This document shows positions 1 through 6,788 of a stretch of 16,223 nt of DNA, one piece after another (position 1 is the stretch's first letter; the number at the start of each line of letters is the position of its first letter). The position numbers were made by a program, and so were the translations under genes. The stretch lies in NCBI GenBank assembly GCA_033720955.1, contig JAWWBN010000067.1, positions 1 through 16,223 on the forward strand. The letters are read 5' to 3'. This DNA is from JAWWBN01 sp033720955. Lineage in GTDB: Bacteria > Acidobacteriota > Thermoanaerobaculia > Multivoradales > JAHEKO01. Under the pieces are notes generated by a model. The model did not search any database, was not told the origin of the DNA, and saw nothing but the letters and a program-made list of their open reading frames with translations.

Positions 1-770
1 AGCCCGAGGCCGGGTCCGACGCCGCCGGAACCCGCTCCACCGCCAGGAAGGTGGACGGGGGGTGGATCCTGAACGGCGCCAAGACCTTCACCACCCACGG
101 CTCGGTGGGAGACGTCTGCGTGGTCTTCGCGCTCACCGACCCGGACGGCCCCCGCCACCACAACGTGTCGGCCTTCGTGGTGGAGAGGGGCACCCCCGGC
201 TTCTCGCCGGGCAAGAAGGAGAACAAGCTAGGCAACCGCGCCTCCGACACCGCCGAGGTGGTGATGGAGGAGTGCTTCGTCCCCGACGGCAACCTGCTGG
301 GCGCCCGCGGCGAGGGCTTCATCCAGGCGCTCACCATCCTCGACGGCGGACGCATCTCGATCGCCGCCCTCGGGGTGGGCACCGCGATGGGCGCTTTCGA
401 CCTGGCGCGCGACTACGCCAAGGGCCGCAAGCAGTTCGGCAAGCCCATCGCCGACTTCCAGGCGGTGCAGTTCCATCTGGCGGAGATGTCCACCCGCATC
501 GCCGCGGCCGAGGGGCTCACCCTGGCCGCCGCGGTGGCGATCGACGCCGGCCGGCGGGTGACCCGCGAGGCGGCGCAGGCGAAGCTCCTGGCCGGCGAGA
601 CCGCGGTCTTCTGCGCCGAGCGCGGTGTCCAGATCCACGGCGGCTACGGCCTCATCAAGGACTACCGGGCGGAGAAGTTCTACCGGGACTGCAAGATCTG
701 CACGATCGGCGAAGGCACCAGCGAGATCCAGCGGATCGTGATCGCCCGGCAGCTTCTGAAAGAGTCCTGA
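1..770 (+). CDS. Acyl-CoA dehydrogenase, C-terminal part (5' truncated by window)
   Basis: FAD-dependent enzyme that introduces an alpha,beta double bond into an acyl-CoA and passes electrons to ETF. The reading frame is open from base 3 and already inside the protein: it begins with the family segment PEAGSDAAGT (substrate/FAD loop), so the real start lies upstream of the window and about 255 residues are visible. Other signatures in order are the WILNGAKTFTT strand, the arginine motif RKQFGKPIADFQAVQF, the QIHGGYG flavin-contact motif, and near the end IGEGTSEIQR. The first Glu of that last motif is the catalytic base in short- and medium-chain members, and it is present. The stop TGA (768-770) overlaps the probable CTG start of meaB, so the two are likely co-translated. 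Neighbouring meaB and methylmalonyl-CoA epimerase suggest short-chain, branched-chain or propionate-yielding acyl-CoA catabolism. The exact chain-length specificity cannot be read from this fragment. Confidence 0.95.
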   Translation, partial: PEAGSDAAGTRSTARKVDGGWILNGAKTFTTHGSVGDVCVVFALTDPDGPRHHNVSAFVVERGTPGFSPGKKENKLGNRASDTAEVVMEECFVPDGNLLGARGEGFIQALTILDGGRISIAALGVGTAMGAFDLARDYAKGRKQFGKPIADFQAVQFHLAEMSTRIAAAEGLTLAAAVAIDAGRRVTREAAQAKLLAGETAVFCAERGVQIHGGYGLIKDYRAEKFYRDCKICTIGEGTSEIQRIVIARQLLKES

Positions 771-1720
771 GCCACCTCGACGACCTGGTCGCCCGTCTGC
801 TGGATCGTCAGCCGCGCGCGCTGGCGCGGGCCATCTCGCACGTGGAGCGGGGGGGCGCCGAGCGCCGCGAGCTCGTCGGCCGTCTCTTCGCGCGCACCGG
901 TCGAGCCGAGATCGTCGGCGTCACCGGACCGCCCGGCGCGGGCAAGAGCACCCTGGTGGACCGGCTGGCGCGGCGCTACCGCGCCGAGGGACACACGGTG
1001 GGCATCCTCGCCGTGGACCCCACCAGCCCCTTCACCGGAGGGGCCATCCTGGGCGACCGCATCCGCATGCAGGAGCTCTACGTGGACCCGGGGGTCTTCA
1101 TCCGCTCCATGGCCACCCGCGGCGCCATGGGCGGTCTTGCCCGCGCCACCCTGGACGCGGTGGACCTGATGGACGCGGCCGGCTACGACCGCATCCTGCT
1201 GGAGACGGTGGGCGTCGGCCAGGACGAGGTGGAGGTGGTGCGGGGCGTCGACACGGTGGTGGTGGTGGCCCTGCCGGGCATGGGGGACGACATCCAGGCC
1301 ATCAAGGCCGGCCTCTTCGAGATCGCCGACGTCTTCGTGGTCAACAAGAGCGACCGCCAGGGGGCCGAGCGCACCCGCAAGGACCTGGCGACCCTGCTGG
1401 GTCTCACCGACAGCCCCGAGGAGGAGCCCCCCTGGAGACCGCCGATCGTCAAGACGGTGGCCAGCCGGAACGAGGGGATCGAAGAGCTGGCCGCCGCCGT
1501 CGCCGAGCACCGCGCGCACCTCGAGGAGTCGGGCGAGCTGGCCGAGAGACGGCTCGCGCGGCTCAAGCTGCGGGTCGAGAAGATCCTCCAGGAGCGGATC
1601 CTGGCCCGCGCCGACGAGATCCTCGGGGTGCGCGCCGAGGTGGCGCGGGCGCTCGAGGAGCGCACCGACCCCTACACGGTGGCGGACCGGCTCTTCGAAG
1701 GGGTGGTGGGGTCGGGCTGA
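767..1720 (+). CDS. meaB: MeaB/ArgK-type GTPase, chaperone of methylmalonyl-CoA mutase
   Basis: Cytosolic SIMIBI-class G protein that protects and gates cofactor loading of adenosylcobalamin-dependent methylmalonyl-CoA mutase. Counting from residue 1 at CTG 767 it has 317 residues, close to the usual 320-340. Visible motifs are Walker A GPPGAGKS (about 54-61), the family block AVDPTSPFTGGAILGDR (82-98), ETVGVGQ (146-152), the guanine-specificity motif NKSD (193-196), and a C-terminal helical arm ending in DPYTVADRLF that forms the dimer in known structures. Start choice: no ATG, GTG or TTG occurs in frame between the upstream stop and GTG 842, and starting at 842 would remove the conserved N-terminal helix (LVARLLDRQPRALARAISHVE). 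CTG 767 overlaps the upstream TGA as CTGA, like the usual ATGA coupling. The start is inferred; the family call is firm. The mutase subunits are not in this window. Confidence 0.93.
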   Translation: MSHLDDLVARLLDRQPRALARAISHVERGGAERRELVGRLFARTGRAEIVGVTGPPGAGKSTLVDRLARRYRAEGHTVGILAVDPTSPFTGGAILGDRIRMQELYVDPGVFIRSMATRGAMGGLARATLDAVDLMDAAGYDRILLETVGVGQDEVEVVRGVDTVVVVALPGMGDDIQAIKAGLFEIADVFVVNKSDRQGAERTRKDLATLLGLTDSPEEEPPWRPPIVKTVASRNEGIEELAAAVAEHRAHLEESGELAERRLARLKLRVEKILQERILARADEILGVRAEVARALEERTDPYTVADRLFEGVVGSG

Positions 1721-1728
1721 GGGGAGCC

Positions 1729-1743
1729 CGGGCCGGCGGCCCG
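1729..1743. terminator. Short GC hairpin between convergent genes
   Basis: A 6-bp perfect stem (CGGGCC / GGCCCG) with a 3-nt loop lies in the 25-bp gap between the stop of meaB and the stop of the opposing 107-aa gene. Its position suits a bidirectional terminator. No T-run follows on either strand, so an intrinsic terminator is only a possibility. Confidence 0.35.
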
Positions 1744-1745
1744 CC

Positions 1746-2069
1746 CTACGACGGCTTGGGCCCGCCGAGCTCCAGCCACTCCTCGACCGGTACCCCCACC
1801 CTCTCCTCGAACCGCTCCCGGTAGCTCGGCACCTGACCCGTCGCCTCGTCGAGGTAGATCTTGGCGATCCGGGCCATGGGCACGAAGACGGTGGACAGCC
1901 CGAGGCTCGGGGTCTCGCCGCCGGCGACCTCCAGCATCCAGGTGTCCACCGAGTCGAGAGGGATCCCGCGCAGCACGGCTCCCAGGCCGTCCAGCCGTGT
2001 CAGCAGACCCCAGAGCTTCTCACTGGGCTCGGCCAGGTGGATGACGACGATGGAGCCGACCTCGATCAT
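1746..2069 (-). CDS. Uncharacterised 107-aa protein coupled to methylmalonyl-CoA epimerase
   Basis: I do not recognise this family. The ATG (2069-2067) overlaps the TGA of the epimerase gene as ATGA. A strong ribosome site, GGAGGGGG, lies just upstream inside the epimerase's last codons, so the two products are probably made together. The protein has no signal peptide, membrane segment or cysteine. It reads as alternating short beta strands with glycine turns (IEVGSIVVIHL, then LWGLLTRLDGLGAVLRGIPL, then STVFVPMARIAKIYLDE) followed by a charged helix (YRERFEERVG). This pattern suggests a small all-beta barrel of the SH3/Sm type; that is my inference from the strand pattern, not a recognised domain. 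A regulatory or accessory role in methylmalonyl-CoA metabolism is possible from context only. Confidence 0.85.
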   Translation of the reverse strand: MIEVGSIVVIHLAEPSEKLWGLLTRLDGLGAVLRGIPLDSVDTWMLEVAGGETPSLGLSTVFVPMARIAKIYLDEATGQVPSYRERFEERVGVPVEEWLELGGPKPS

Positions 2070-2497
2070 CCGCCCCCTCCGTCGTCCGCCGCGGGCGGCT
2101 CCGACAGCTCCACGAGCACGCCGCCGGCGCTCTTCGGGTGCACGAACTGGACCCAGCAGCCGCCGGCGCCCCGGGTGGGCCGGGGCCGCAGCAGCTCGAC
2201 CCCCGCCCGGCGCAGGGTCGCGTCGATCCCCGCGAGCCCGTCGGCCGCCAGACAGAGGTGGTGGATGCCCGGGCCGCGCTTCTCGAGGAAGCGGGCGATG
2301 GGGGACTCCGGGGTGGTCGCCTCCAGCAGCTCGATCCGCGACTCGCCGCAGCGGATCATCGCCACGCGCACCCCCTCCGCCGGCACCTCCTCGATCTCGT
2401 CGATCTCGAGCCCGAGCGTCTCCCAGAAGCCGCGCGCCTCGTCGATGGAGCGCACCGCGATCCCGACGTGGTCGATGCGGCTCGCCGCGGGGGGCAC
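2066..2497 (-). CDS. mce: Methylmalonyl-CoA epimerase (VOC superfamily)
   Basis: Converts (S)- to (R)-methylmalonyl-CoA between propionyl-CoA carboxylase and the B12-dependent mutase. At 143 residues it is typical in length and has the two-module vicinal-oxygen-chelate fold. Metal-ligand positions expected for the family are visible: His10 in RIDHVGIAV, His80 in GIHHLCLA and Glu130 in GGVLVELSE. The 50-residue gap from His80 to Glu130 matches known epimerases. The blocks SRIELLEATTPESPIARFLEKRG and VHPKSAGGVLVE are characteristic of this family rather than of glyoxalase I. The start is GTG 2497, overlapping the upstream TAG by one base (TAGTG). The C-terminal tail ADDGGGG is odd: its codons double as the ribosome site of the next gene. 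It faces meaB across a convergent junction, so both strands here serve one pathway. Confidence 0.94.
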   Translation of the reverse strand: MPPAASRIDHVGIAVRSIDEARGFWETLGLEIDEIEEVPAEGVRVAMIRCGESRIELLEATTPESPIARFLEKRGPGIHHLCLAADGLAGIDATLRRAGVELLRPRPTRGAGGCWVQFVHPKSAGGVLVELSEPPAADDGGGG

Positions 2498-3279
2498 TAG
2501 AAGCGGACCCGCTCGACGAAGAAGGCCGAAGTCTCCACCAGGTCGCCCGTGAGGAGCGTGGCCGCCTCCGCGTCGAGGAGGAACTGGCCGCCCGGCTCAC
2601 GGTCCACGGTGGCGAAGGCGAGCTCGAAGGCGTCGATCTCCCCGGCGTAGCTGGTCTGGATGTGCTCGAGACAGGCGGCGGCGACCTCCAGGGCGCGAAA
2701 GACCGAGGCCTCCGAGTTGGTGGTCACGGCGAGCAGCATGTTGCGCGGCCGGGTGCCCTGGTAGATGAGCATCTGCTGCACCCCCTGGGCGCGGAAGAAC
2801 CGCTGCACCTCGCCGGCGATCTCGAGGTTGTGGAAGGGCCGCCGGGGAACGGCGTCGAAGTCCGACGGCGCCGAGCCGGGGGCGTCCACGGTGACCGGCT
2901 CGCGGTCCGCCGGGTCGGAGGCGGTGCGGCGGGTGCCCGGGCCCACCTGGCGCCTGGCGATCAGGTCGGAGAGGGTCTCGCGCTTCGGCGGCTCGGGAGC
3001 GCCGCTCAGCTCCGTGGTCCGGCCGTCGTCGAGGACCAGGGAGCCTCCCAGGTTGCCCCGGTTGGCCTCGCGCGTGCGATCGAGGTCGATCTCGGTGGCG
3101 GCGATCGAGGTGCGGGCGCCGTTCTGCAGGATGATGATCGCCTTCTCGCCCTCCACGGTGAACGGCTCGCGGGCGATGATCTTGGAGCCGTCCTTCAGGA
3201 AGACGGTGTAGGCGGCCGTCGCGGGCAGCGCGACCGCGGCGAGAAGGAGGAGGGCGAGGAGGATTCGCGTGGTTGGCAC
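2497..3279 (-). CDS. Secreted protein of unknown function
   Basis: A 260-residue protein with a clear Sec signal peptide: the basic MPTTR start, the hydrophobic core ILLALLLLAAVALPA and a likely cleavage after ATA near residue 22. The mature N-terminus, YTVFLKDGSKIIAREPF followed by AIIILQNGARTSIAATEIDLDRT, is a compact beta unit of the kind seen in many periplasmic proteins whose function is unknown. A low-complexity Pro/Arg/Asp linker follows (around residues 90-140), then an alpha/beta C-terminal region starting near RPFHNLEIAGEVQRFF. No catalytic motif, lipobox or membrane anchor is evident. GTG 3279 is chosen because it gives a clean signal peptide and lies 6 nt after a TATGAT hexamer, suggesting a leaderless message. 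It is the first gene of the epimerase operon; why a secreted protein should head it is unclear. Confidence 0.85.
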   Translation of the reverse strand: MPTTRILLALLLLAAVALPATAAYTVFLKDGSKIIAREPFTVEGEKAIIILQNGARTSIAATEIDLDRTREANRGNLGGSLVLDDGRTTELSGAPEPPKRETLSDLIARRQVGPGTRRTASDPADREPVTVDAPGSAPSDFDAVPRRPFHNLEIAGEVQRFFRAQGVQQMLIYQGTRPRNMLLAVTTNSEASVFRALEVAAACLEHIQTSYAGEIDAFELAFATVDREPGGQFLLDAEAATLLTGDLVETSAFFVERVRF

Positions 3280-3281
3280 CC

Positions 3282-3290
3282 TGCTATCAT
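3282..3290 (+). promoter_or_regulatory. Extended -10-like TGCTATCAT for the DAHP synthase operon
   Basis: TGC plus TATCAT is an extended -10 arrangement on the plus strand, sharing most of its bases with the minus-strand TATGAT. Transcription would begin near 3297, giving a leader of about 30 nt before ATG 3326 with the ribosome site GGGGAGAG at 3312-3319. The two promoters would overlap, so firing in one direction may hinder the other. Confidence 0.45.
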
Positions 3291-3291
3291 A
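3286..3291 (-). promoter_or_regulatory. -10-like TATGAT for the secreted-protein/epimerase operon
   Basis: On the minus strand TATGAT is followed by AGCAGG and then GTG 3279. With the usual 6-8 nt from the -10 box to the transcription start, the message would begin at or beside the start codon. No convincing -35 TTGACA is seen upstream. Confidence 0.5.
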
Positions 3292-3325
3292 CCGGCCCCG
3301 TCCGACGGGCCGGGGAGAGCCGCCC

Positions 3326-4357
3326 ATGCTGATCGTGATGAAGATGAACGCCGGCCGCCGCGAGGTGGAGGGCGTGGTCCAGGAGATCGAGAGCCGCGGG
3401 CTCAAGGCGCACCCCATCCCCGGCGCCCAGCGCACCGCGATCGGCATCACCGGCAACCTGGGGGTGGTGGAGCCGGGGCTCTTCGAGGCCCTGCCGGGCG
3501 TCCTGGAGGTCATCCAGGTCTCGCATCCGTACAAGCTGGTCTCGCGGGAGTTCCGACCCGAGGACACGGTCGTCGAGGTGGGGGGGGTGCGGTTCGGCGG
3601 CCCCGAGCTGGTGGTGATCGCCGGTCCCTGCTCGGTGGAGAGCTACGACCAGACCCTGCGCATCGCGCGGCGGATCAAGGCGGCGGGCGCCCACCTGCTG
3701 CGGGGCGGCGCCTTCAAGCCGCGCACCAGCCCCTACAGCTTCCAGGGCCTGGGGGTCGAGGGGCTCGAGATCCTCCAGCGGGTGCGGGCGGAGGTGGGGC
3801 TGCCGGTGGTCAGCGAGGCCCTCGACCTGGACGTGCTCGACGACGTCGCAGCGGCCTGCGACATGGTCCAGATCGGCGCCCGCAACATGCAGAACTTCTC
3901 CCTCCTGAAGAGGGCCGGAAAGTGCGGCAGGCCGGTGCTCCTCAAGCGCGGGATGAGCTCCACCGTCACCGAGCTGCTGCTGGCGGCCGAGTACGTGCTG
4001 GACGGCGGCAACGAGCAGGTGGTGCTGTGCGAGCGCGGCATCCGGACCTTCGCCGACCACACCCGCAACACCTTCGACATCGCGGCGATCCCCGCGGTCC
4101 AGCGCATCAGCCATCTGCCCATCGTCGCCGATCCCAGCCACGCCGCCGGGCTGGCCCGCAAGATCCTGCCGCTCTCGCGCGCCGCCGTGGCGGTGGGCGC
4201 CGACGGGCTCATGGTCGAGGTGCACGACAGGCCCGGCGAGGCGCTCTCCGACGGCACGCAGGCCATCCTGCCGGACGCCTTCGACCAGTTGATGACCGAG
4301 GTGCGCGCCCTGGCGCCGGTGGTCGGCCGCACCCTGCCCGCCCTGGTCCAGAGCTAG
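3326..4357 (+). CDS. aroF: 3-deoxy-D-arabino-heptulosonate 7-phosphate (DAHP) synthase, type I-beta with N-terminal ferredoxin-like domain
   Basis: Condenses phosphoenolpyruvate and erythrose 4-phosphate, the first step of the shikimate pathway. The protein has 343 residues. Residues 1-65 (MLIVMKMNAG... ITGNLG) form the ferredoxin-like regulatory domain seen in the Thermotoga maritima enzyme, where it mediates feedback inhibition by tyrosine or phenylalanine. The TIM-barrel part shows GPCSVES, GAFKPRTSPYSFQG, LKRGMSSTVTE, ERGIRTF and ADPSHAAG. With ATG 3326 as residue 1 the metal ligands fall at Cys102, His272, Glu298 and Asp309, the same numbers as in the T. maritima enzyme, which strongly supports the start and an intact active site. 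The ribosome site GGGGAGAG lies 6 nt upstream. There is no chorismate mutase fusion. A run of eight G (3580-3587) occurs inside the gene without breaking the frame. carA follows after 22 bp. Confidence 0.97.
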   Translation: MLIVMKMNAGRREVEGVVQEIESRGLKAHPIPGAQRTAIGITGNLGVVEPGLFEALPGVLEVIQVSHPYKLVSREFRPEDTVVEVGGVRFGGPELVVIAGPCSVESYDQTLRIARRIKAAGAHLLRGGAFKPRTSPYSFQGLGVEGLEILQRVRAEVGLPVVSEALDLDVLDDVAAACDMVQIGARNMQNFSLLKRAGKCGRPVLLKRGMSSTVTELLLAAEYVLDGGNEQVVLCERGIRTFADHTRNTFDIAAIPAVQRISHLPIVADPSHAAGLARKILPLSRAAVAVGADGLMVEVHDRPGEALSDGTQAILPDAFDQLMTEVRALAPVVGRTLPALVQS

Positions 4358-4367
4358 GGCGCGCGGC

Positions 4368-4373
4368 GAGGAG
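4368..4373 (+). promoter_or_regulatory. Ribosome binding site GAGGAG supporting a CTG start for carA
   Basis: GAGGAG is followed by a 6-nt spacer (ACGACC) and CTG 4380. No ATG, GTG or TTG lies in frame within the conserved N-terminal region. This site is the main local evidence for the noncanonical start. Confidence 0.65.
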
Positions 4374-4379
4374 ACGACC

Positions 4380-5489
4380 CTGATCGCCCCTCCCGAAGAG
4401 GCGCTCCTGGTCCTCGAGGACGGCTCGGTCTTCCGTGGCGAGGCGGTCTCGCCCGGCACCCGCTTCGGCGAGGTGGTCTTCAACACCTCGATGACCGGGT
4501 ACCAGGAGATCCTCACCGACCCCTCCTACCGCGGCCAGATGGTCGTCATGACCCTGCCGCACATCGGCAACTACGGCATTCGCGCCGACGTGGCCGAGTC
4601 GGAGCGGCCGTGGGTCGAGGGGTTCGTGGCCCACCAGTTCACCGAGCGGCCGTCGAGCCACGGCAGCGAGGAGGACCTGCTCCGCTACCTGCGGCGCCAC
4701 CGGGTACCCGCCCTGCACCGCATCGACACCCGCGCGGTGGTGCGCCGGGTCCGCCAGGAGGGCGCGCTCCGGGGGGTGATCACCACCGAGCGCGACGACG
4801 TGCCGGCGCTGCTCGAGGAGGTGGCGGCGTCGCCCTCCATGGCGGGCCGCGCCCTGGTGGACGACGTCACCCGCGGCGAGCCGCTGGAGATCCACCCGCC
4901 GGACGGGAGCGCCGGCCGCTTCCACCTGGCGGTCTACGACTTCGGCGTCAAGATGAACATCCTGCGCTCGCTGGCGGCGCGGGGGGCGCGGCTCACCGTG
5001 CTTCCGGCGCGCACCTCGGCGGCCGACTGCCTGGCCCTGGCGCCCGACGGGATCGTGCTCTCCAACGGCCCCGGCGACCCGGAGCCGCTCCAGGGGATCG
5101 TCGCCGCCATCCGCGACCTCATCGACTCGGGACGGCCCATCTTCGGCATCTGCCTGGGGCACCAGCTGCTGGGCCTGGCGGTGGGGGGGCGCACCTTCAA
5201 GCTCAAGTTCGGCCACCACGGCGGCAACCAGCCGGTCCGCGACCTGGAGACCGGCAAGGTCCTGATCACCAGCCAGAACCACGGCTTCGCGGTGGACCCG
5301 GACTCGCTGCCGGCCGGCTGCCGGGTGAGCCAGCTCAACCTCAACGACGGCACGGTGGAGGCGTTCGTGGTCGAGGGCCGGCCGGTCTTCTCGGCCCAGT
5401 ACCACCCGGAGGCGGCTCCCGGGCCCCACGACGCCGCCGGGCTCTTCGACCGATTCCTGGACGCCGTGGCGGCGAGCGCCGCGGGGTGA
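4380..5489 (+). CDS. carA: Carbamoyl-phosphate synthase small (glutaminase) subunit
   Basis: Hydrolyses glutamine and channels ammonia to the large subunit for carbamoyl phosphate, feeding pyrimidine and arginine synthesis. The N-terminal domain (LLVLEDGSVFRGEAV, VFNTSMTGYQEILTDPSY) is followed by a class I glutamine amidotransferase domain with GICLGHQLLG (nucleophile Cys258) and AQYHPEA (His342, Glu344). With CTG 4380 as residue 1, the triad sits a constant 11 residues before E. coli Cys269, His353 and Glu355, as expected for a full-length 369-residue protein. The start is inferred to be CTG 4380: it has a good ribosome site, GAGGAG, at 4368-4373 with a 6-nt spacer. The first conventional in-frame start is GTG 4473, which would delete the first 31 residues of a conserved domain. 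carB does not follow; a permease gene does, 22 bp downstream. Confidence 0.95.
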   Translation: MIAPPEEALLVLEDGSVFRGEAVSPGTRFGEVVFNTSMTGYQEILTDPSYRGQMVVMTLPHIGNYGIRADVAESERPWVEGFVAHQFTERPSSHGSEEDLLRYLRRHRVPALHRIDTRAVVRRVRQEGALRGVITTERDDVPALLEEVAASPSMAGRALVDDVTRGEPLEIHPPDGSAGRFHLAVYDFGVKMNILRSLAARGARLTVLPARTSAADCLALAPDGIVLSNGPGDPEPLQGIVAAIRDLIDSGRPIFGICLGHQLLGLAVGGRTFKLKFGHHGGNQPVRDLETGKVLITSQNHGFAVDPDSLPAGCRVSQLNLNDGTVEAFVVEGRPVFSAQYHPEAAPGPHDAAGLFDRFLDAVAASAAG

Positions 5490-5511
5490 CCCGGCGGGAC
5501 GGCCGGCCCCG

Positions 5512-6762
5512 ATGACGGCGGGCGGCTCGCGGCGGCGTCTCGTCTGGGCGATCGCCTGGCGCTTCCTGCGCGGCCGGCAGCGCAGCCGGCTGCTCGACGG
5601 CACCGCCCGCGCCGCCCTGGTAGCCACGGCGCTGGGGGTGGCGGCGATGGTGATCGCGATGGCCCTGATGTCGGGCTACCGCCGCGACCTGCGGCAGAAG
5701 CTGCTGGGCGGCAACGCCGCGGTGATCGTCTACCCGCTGGCTCCGGAGGCCTTCCGCCTGGATCCGGAGGTGCGGCGTCGGATCGCGGCGCTCCCGGGGG
5801 TGGTCGAGCTGCGCCGGGTCGCCTATGGCCAGGGGACGCTGGCCGGCGGAGGGGTCGCCGAGGGGGTGGACGTCACCGTGCGCGGCGTCCCGCCGGGGGA
5901 GGAGGCGGGGCCGCCGGGTCGGCTCGCGCCCCCGTCCGCCCGGGTCGCGGCGGCCACGTCCGACCGCCCGCCGGAGGTGGTGGTCGGCGAGGAGCTGGCC
6001 CACCGGCTGGGTCTCGCCCCGGGCGACACGGCGCGGCTCATGGTGCTGGGTCTCGAGGCGGGCCGGCCGCGCTTCCGCTACCGCGGCGTCCGGGTGGCCG
6101 GGACCCTGGCCACGGGGCTGTCGGAGTTCGACCGCAGGCTGGTGCTGGCCGATCTCGCCCTCCTCCAGGGCCTGGCCGGCAAGGAGGTCGGATTCGGCCT
6201 CTTCGAGCTGGTCACCAGCGACCTCGCCGGGACCGCAGGGCTGGCGGCCGCGCTGCGCGAGCTGCTGGGCCCGGACTACCTGATCCGGGACTGGCGGGAG
6301 CTCAACGCCGAGCTCTTCGCCGCTCTCGAGCTGCAGCAGATCGCCCTCTTCTTCGTCCTCGGCCTGATCGTGCTGGTCTCCACCTTCAATGTGGCCTCGA
6401 CCCTGGTGGTGCTGGTGCGCGAGCGGATGCGGCACATCGGCGTGCTGGCGGCGCTGGGGCTGGGCCCGCGCCAGCTCCGCGGCGTCTTTCTCCTCTTCGG
6501 GGGCTTCGTCAGCCTGGTCGGAACGGTCGCCGGCCTGGCCCTGGGCACCCTGGCGGCCTGGCTGCTGACCCGCTACGAGCTCATCCGCTTCGGCCCCGAG
6601 GTGGCCGAGGTCTACTTCCTGAGCTCGGTCTCCTTCCAGGTCCGGTGGCTGGATCTCGCGGCGATCGTCGGCTTCACCCTGACCGTCACCGCACTGGCCT
6701 GCTGGCTGCCGGCGCGGCGGGCCGCCACGGTGCGGCCGGCGGCGGCGCTGCGGTACGAGTGA
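5512..6762 (+). CDS. LolC/LolE-family ABC transporter permease (FtsX/MacB fold)
   Basis: Inner-membrane permease of 416 residues, probably extracting lipoproteins toward the outer membrane with a LolD-type ATPase. The architecture matches the family: a first membrane helix at about 34-55 followed by MSGYRRDLRQKLLGGNAAVIVY (the typical post-helix segment of LolC/E), a large periplasmic MacB-like domain at about 60-270 ending in YLIRDWRELNAELFAALELQQ, then three helices at about 276-300, 325-352 and 380-400 (FtsX domain), and the usual ending PARRAATVRPAAALRYE. It begins 22 bp after carA. No lolD-like ATPase gene follows; the next gene is an unrelated reductase. LolC, LolE and the fused LolF type cannot be separated here, and related macrolide or lipid exporters remain possible. 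Confidence 0.88.
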   Translation: MTAGGSRRRLVWAIAWRFLRGRQRSRLLDGTARAALVATALGVAAMVIAMALMSGYRRDLRQKLLGGNAAVIVYPLAPEAFRLDPEVRRRIAALPGVVELRRVAYGQGTLAGGGVAEGVDVTVRGVPPGEEAGPPGRLAPPSARVAAATSDRPPEVVVGEELAHRLGLAPGDTARLMVLGLEAGRPRFRYRGVRVAGTLATGLSEFDRRLVLADLALLQGLAGKEVGFGLFELVTSDLAGTAGLAAALRELLGPDYLIRDWRELNAELFAALELQQIALFFVLGLIVLVSTFNVASTLVVLVRERMRHIGVLAALGLGPRQLRGVFLLFGGFVSLVGTVAGLALGTLAAWLLTRYELIRFGPEVAEVYFLSSVSFQVRWLDLAAIVGFTLTVTALACWLPARRAATVRPAAALRYE

Positions 6763-6776
6763 CCTCCGGCAGCGGC

Positions 6777-6782
6777 TATCAT
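6777..6782 (+). promoter_or_regulatory. -10-like TATCAT, 6 nt before GTG 6789
   Basis: TATCAT is followed by CCCGCG and then the GTG start, the same 6-nt spacing as at two other genes in this window. No -35 match or purine-rich ribosome site is apparent between the permease stop and GTG 6789. A leaderless message is the simplest reading. Confidence 0.5.
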
Positions 6783-6788
6783 CCCGCG

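Noticed and set aside
62..766. Upstream open extension of the meaB frame
   Set aside because: It lies in another frame of the acyl-CoA dehydrogenase and reads as Arg/Gly/Pro-rich nonsense; MeaB homology begins only around 767.
3580..3587. Run of eight G in aroF as a possible phase-variable tract
   Set aside because: The frame is intact, the enzyme is housekeeping, and G runs of 7-8 also occur in meaB (near 848) and carA (near 5183) in this GC-rich DNA. At most it is an indel-prone sequencing site.
1861..4383. Plus-strand open frame across the minus-strand epimerase operon and aroF
   Set aside because: It has repetitive Arg/Pro/Gly composition without a domain, and real genes explain both halves.
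5512..6762. Specific naming of the permease as lolC or lolE
   Set aside because: The family fit is good, but no LolD ATPase or second permease lies next to it and paralogues are similar.
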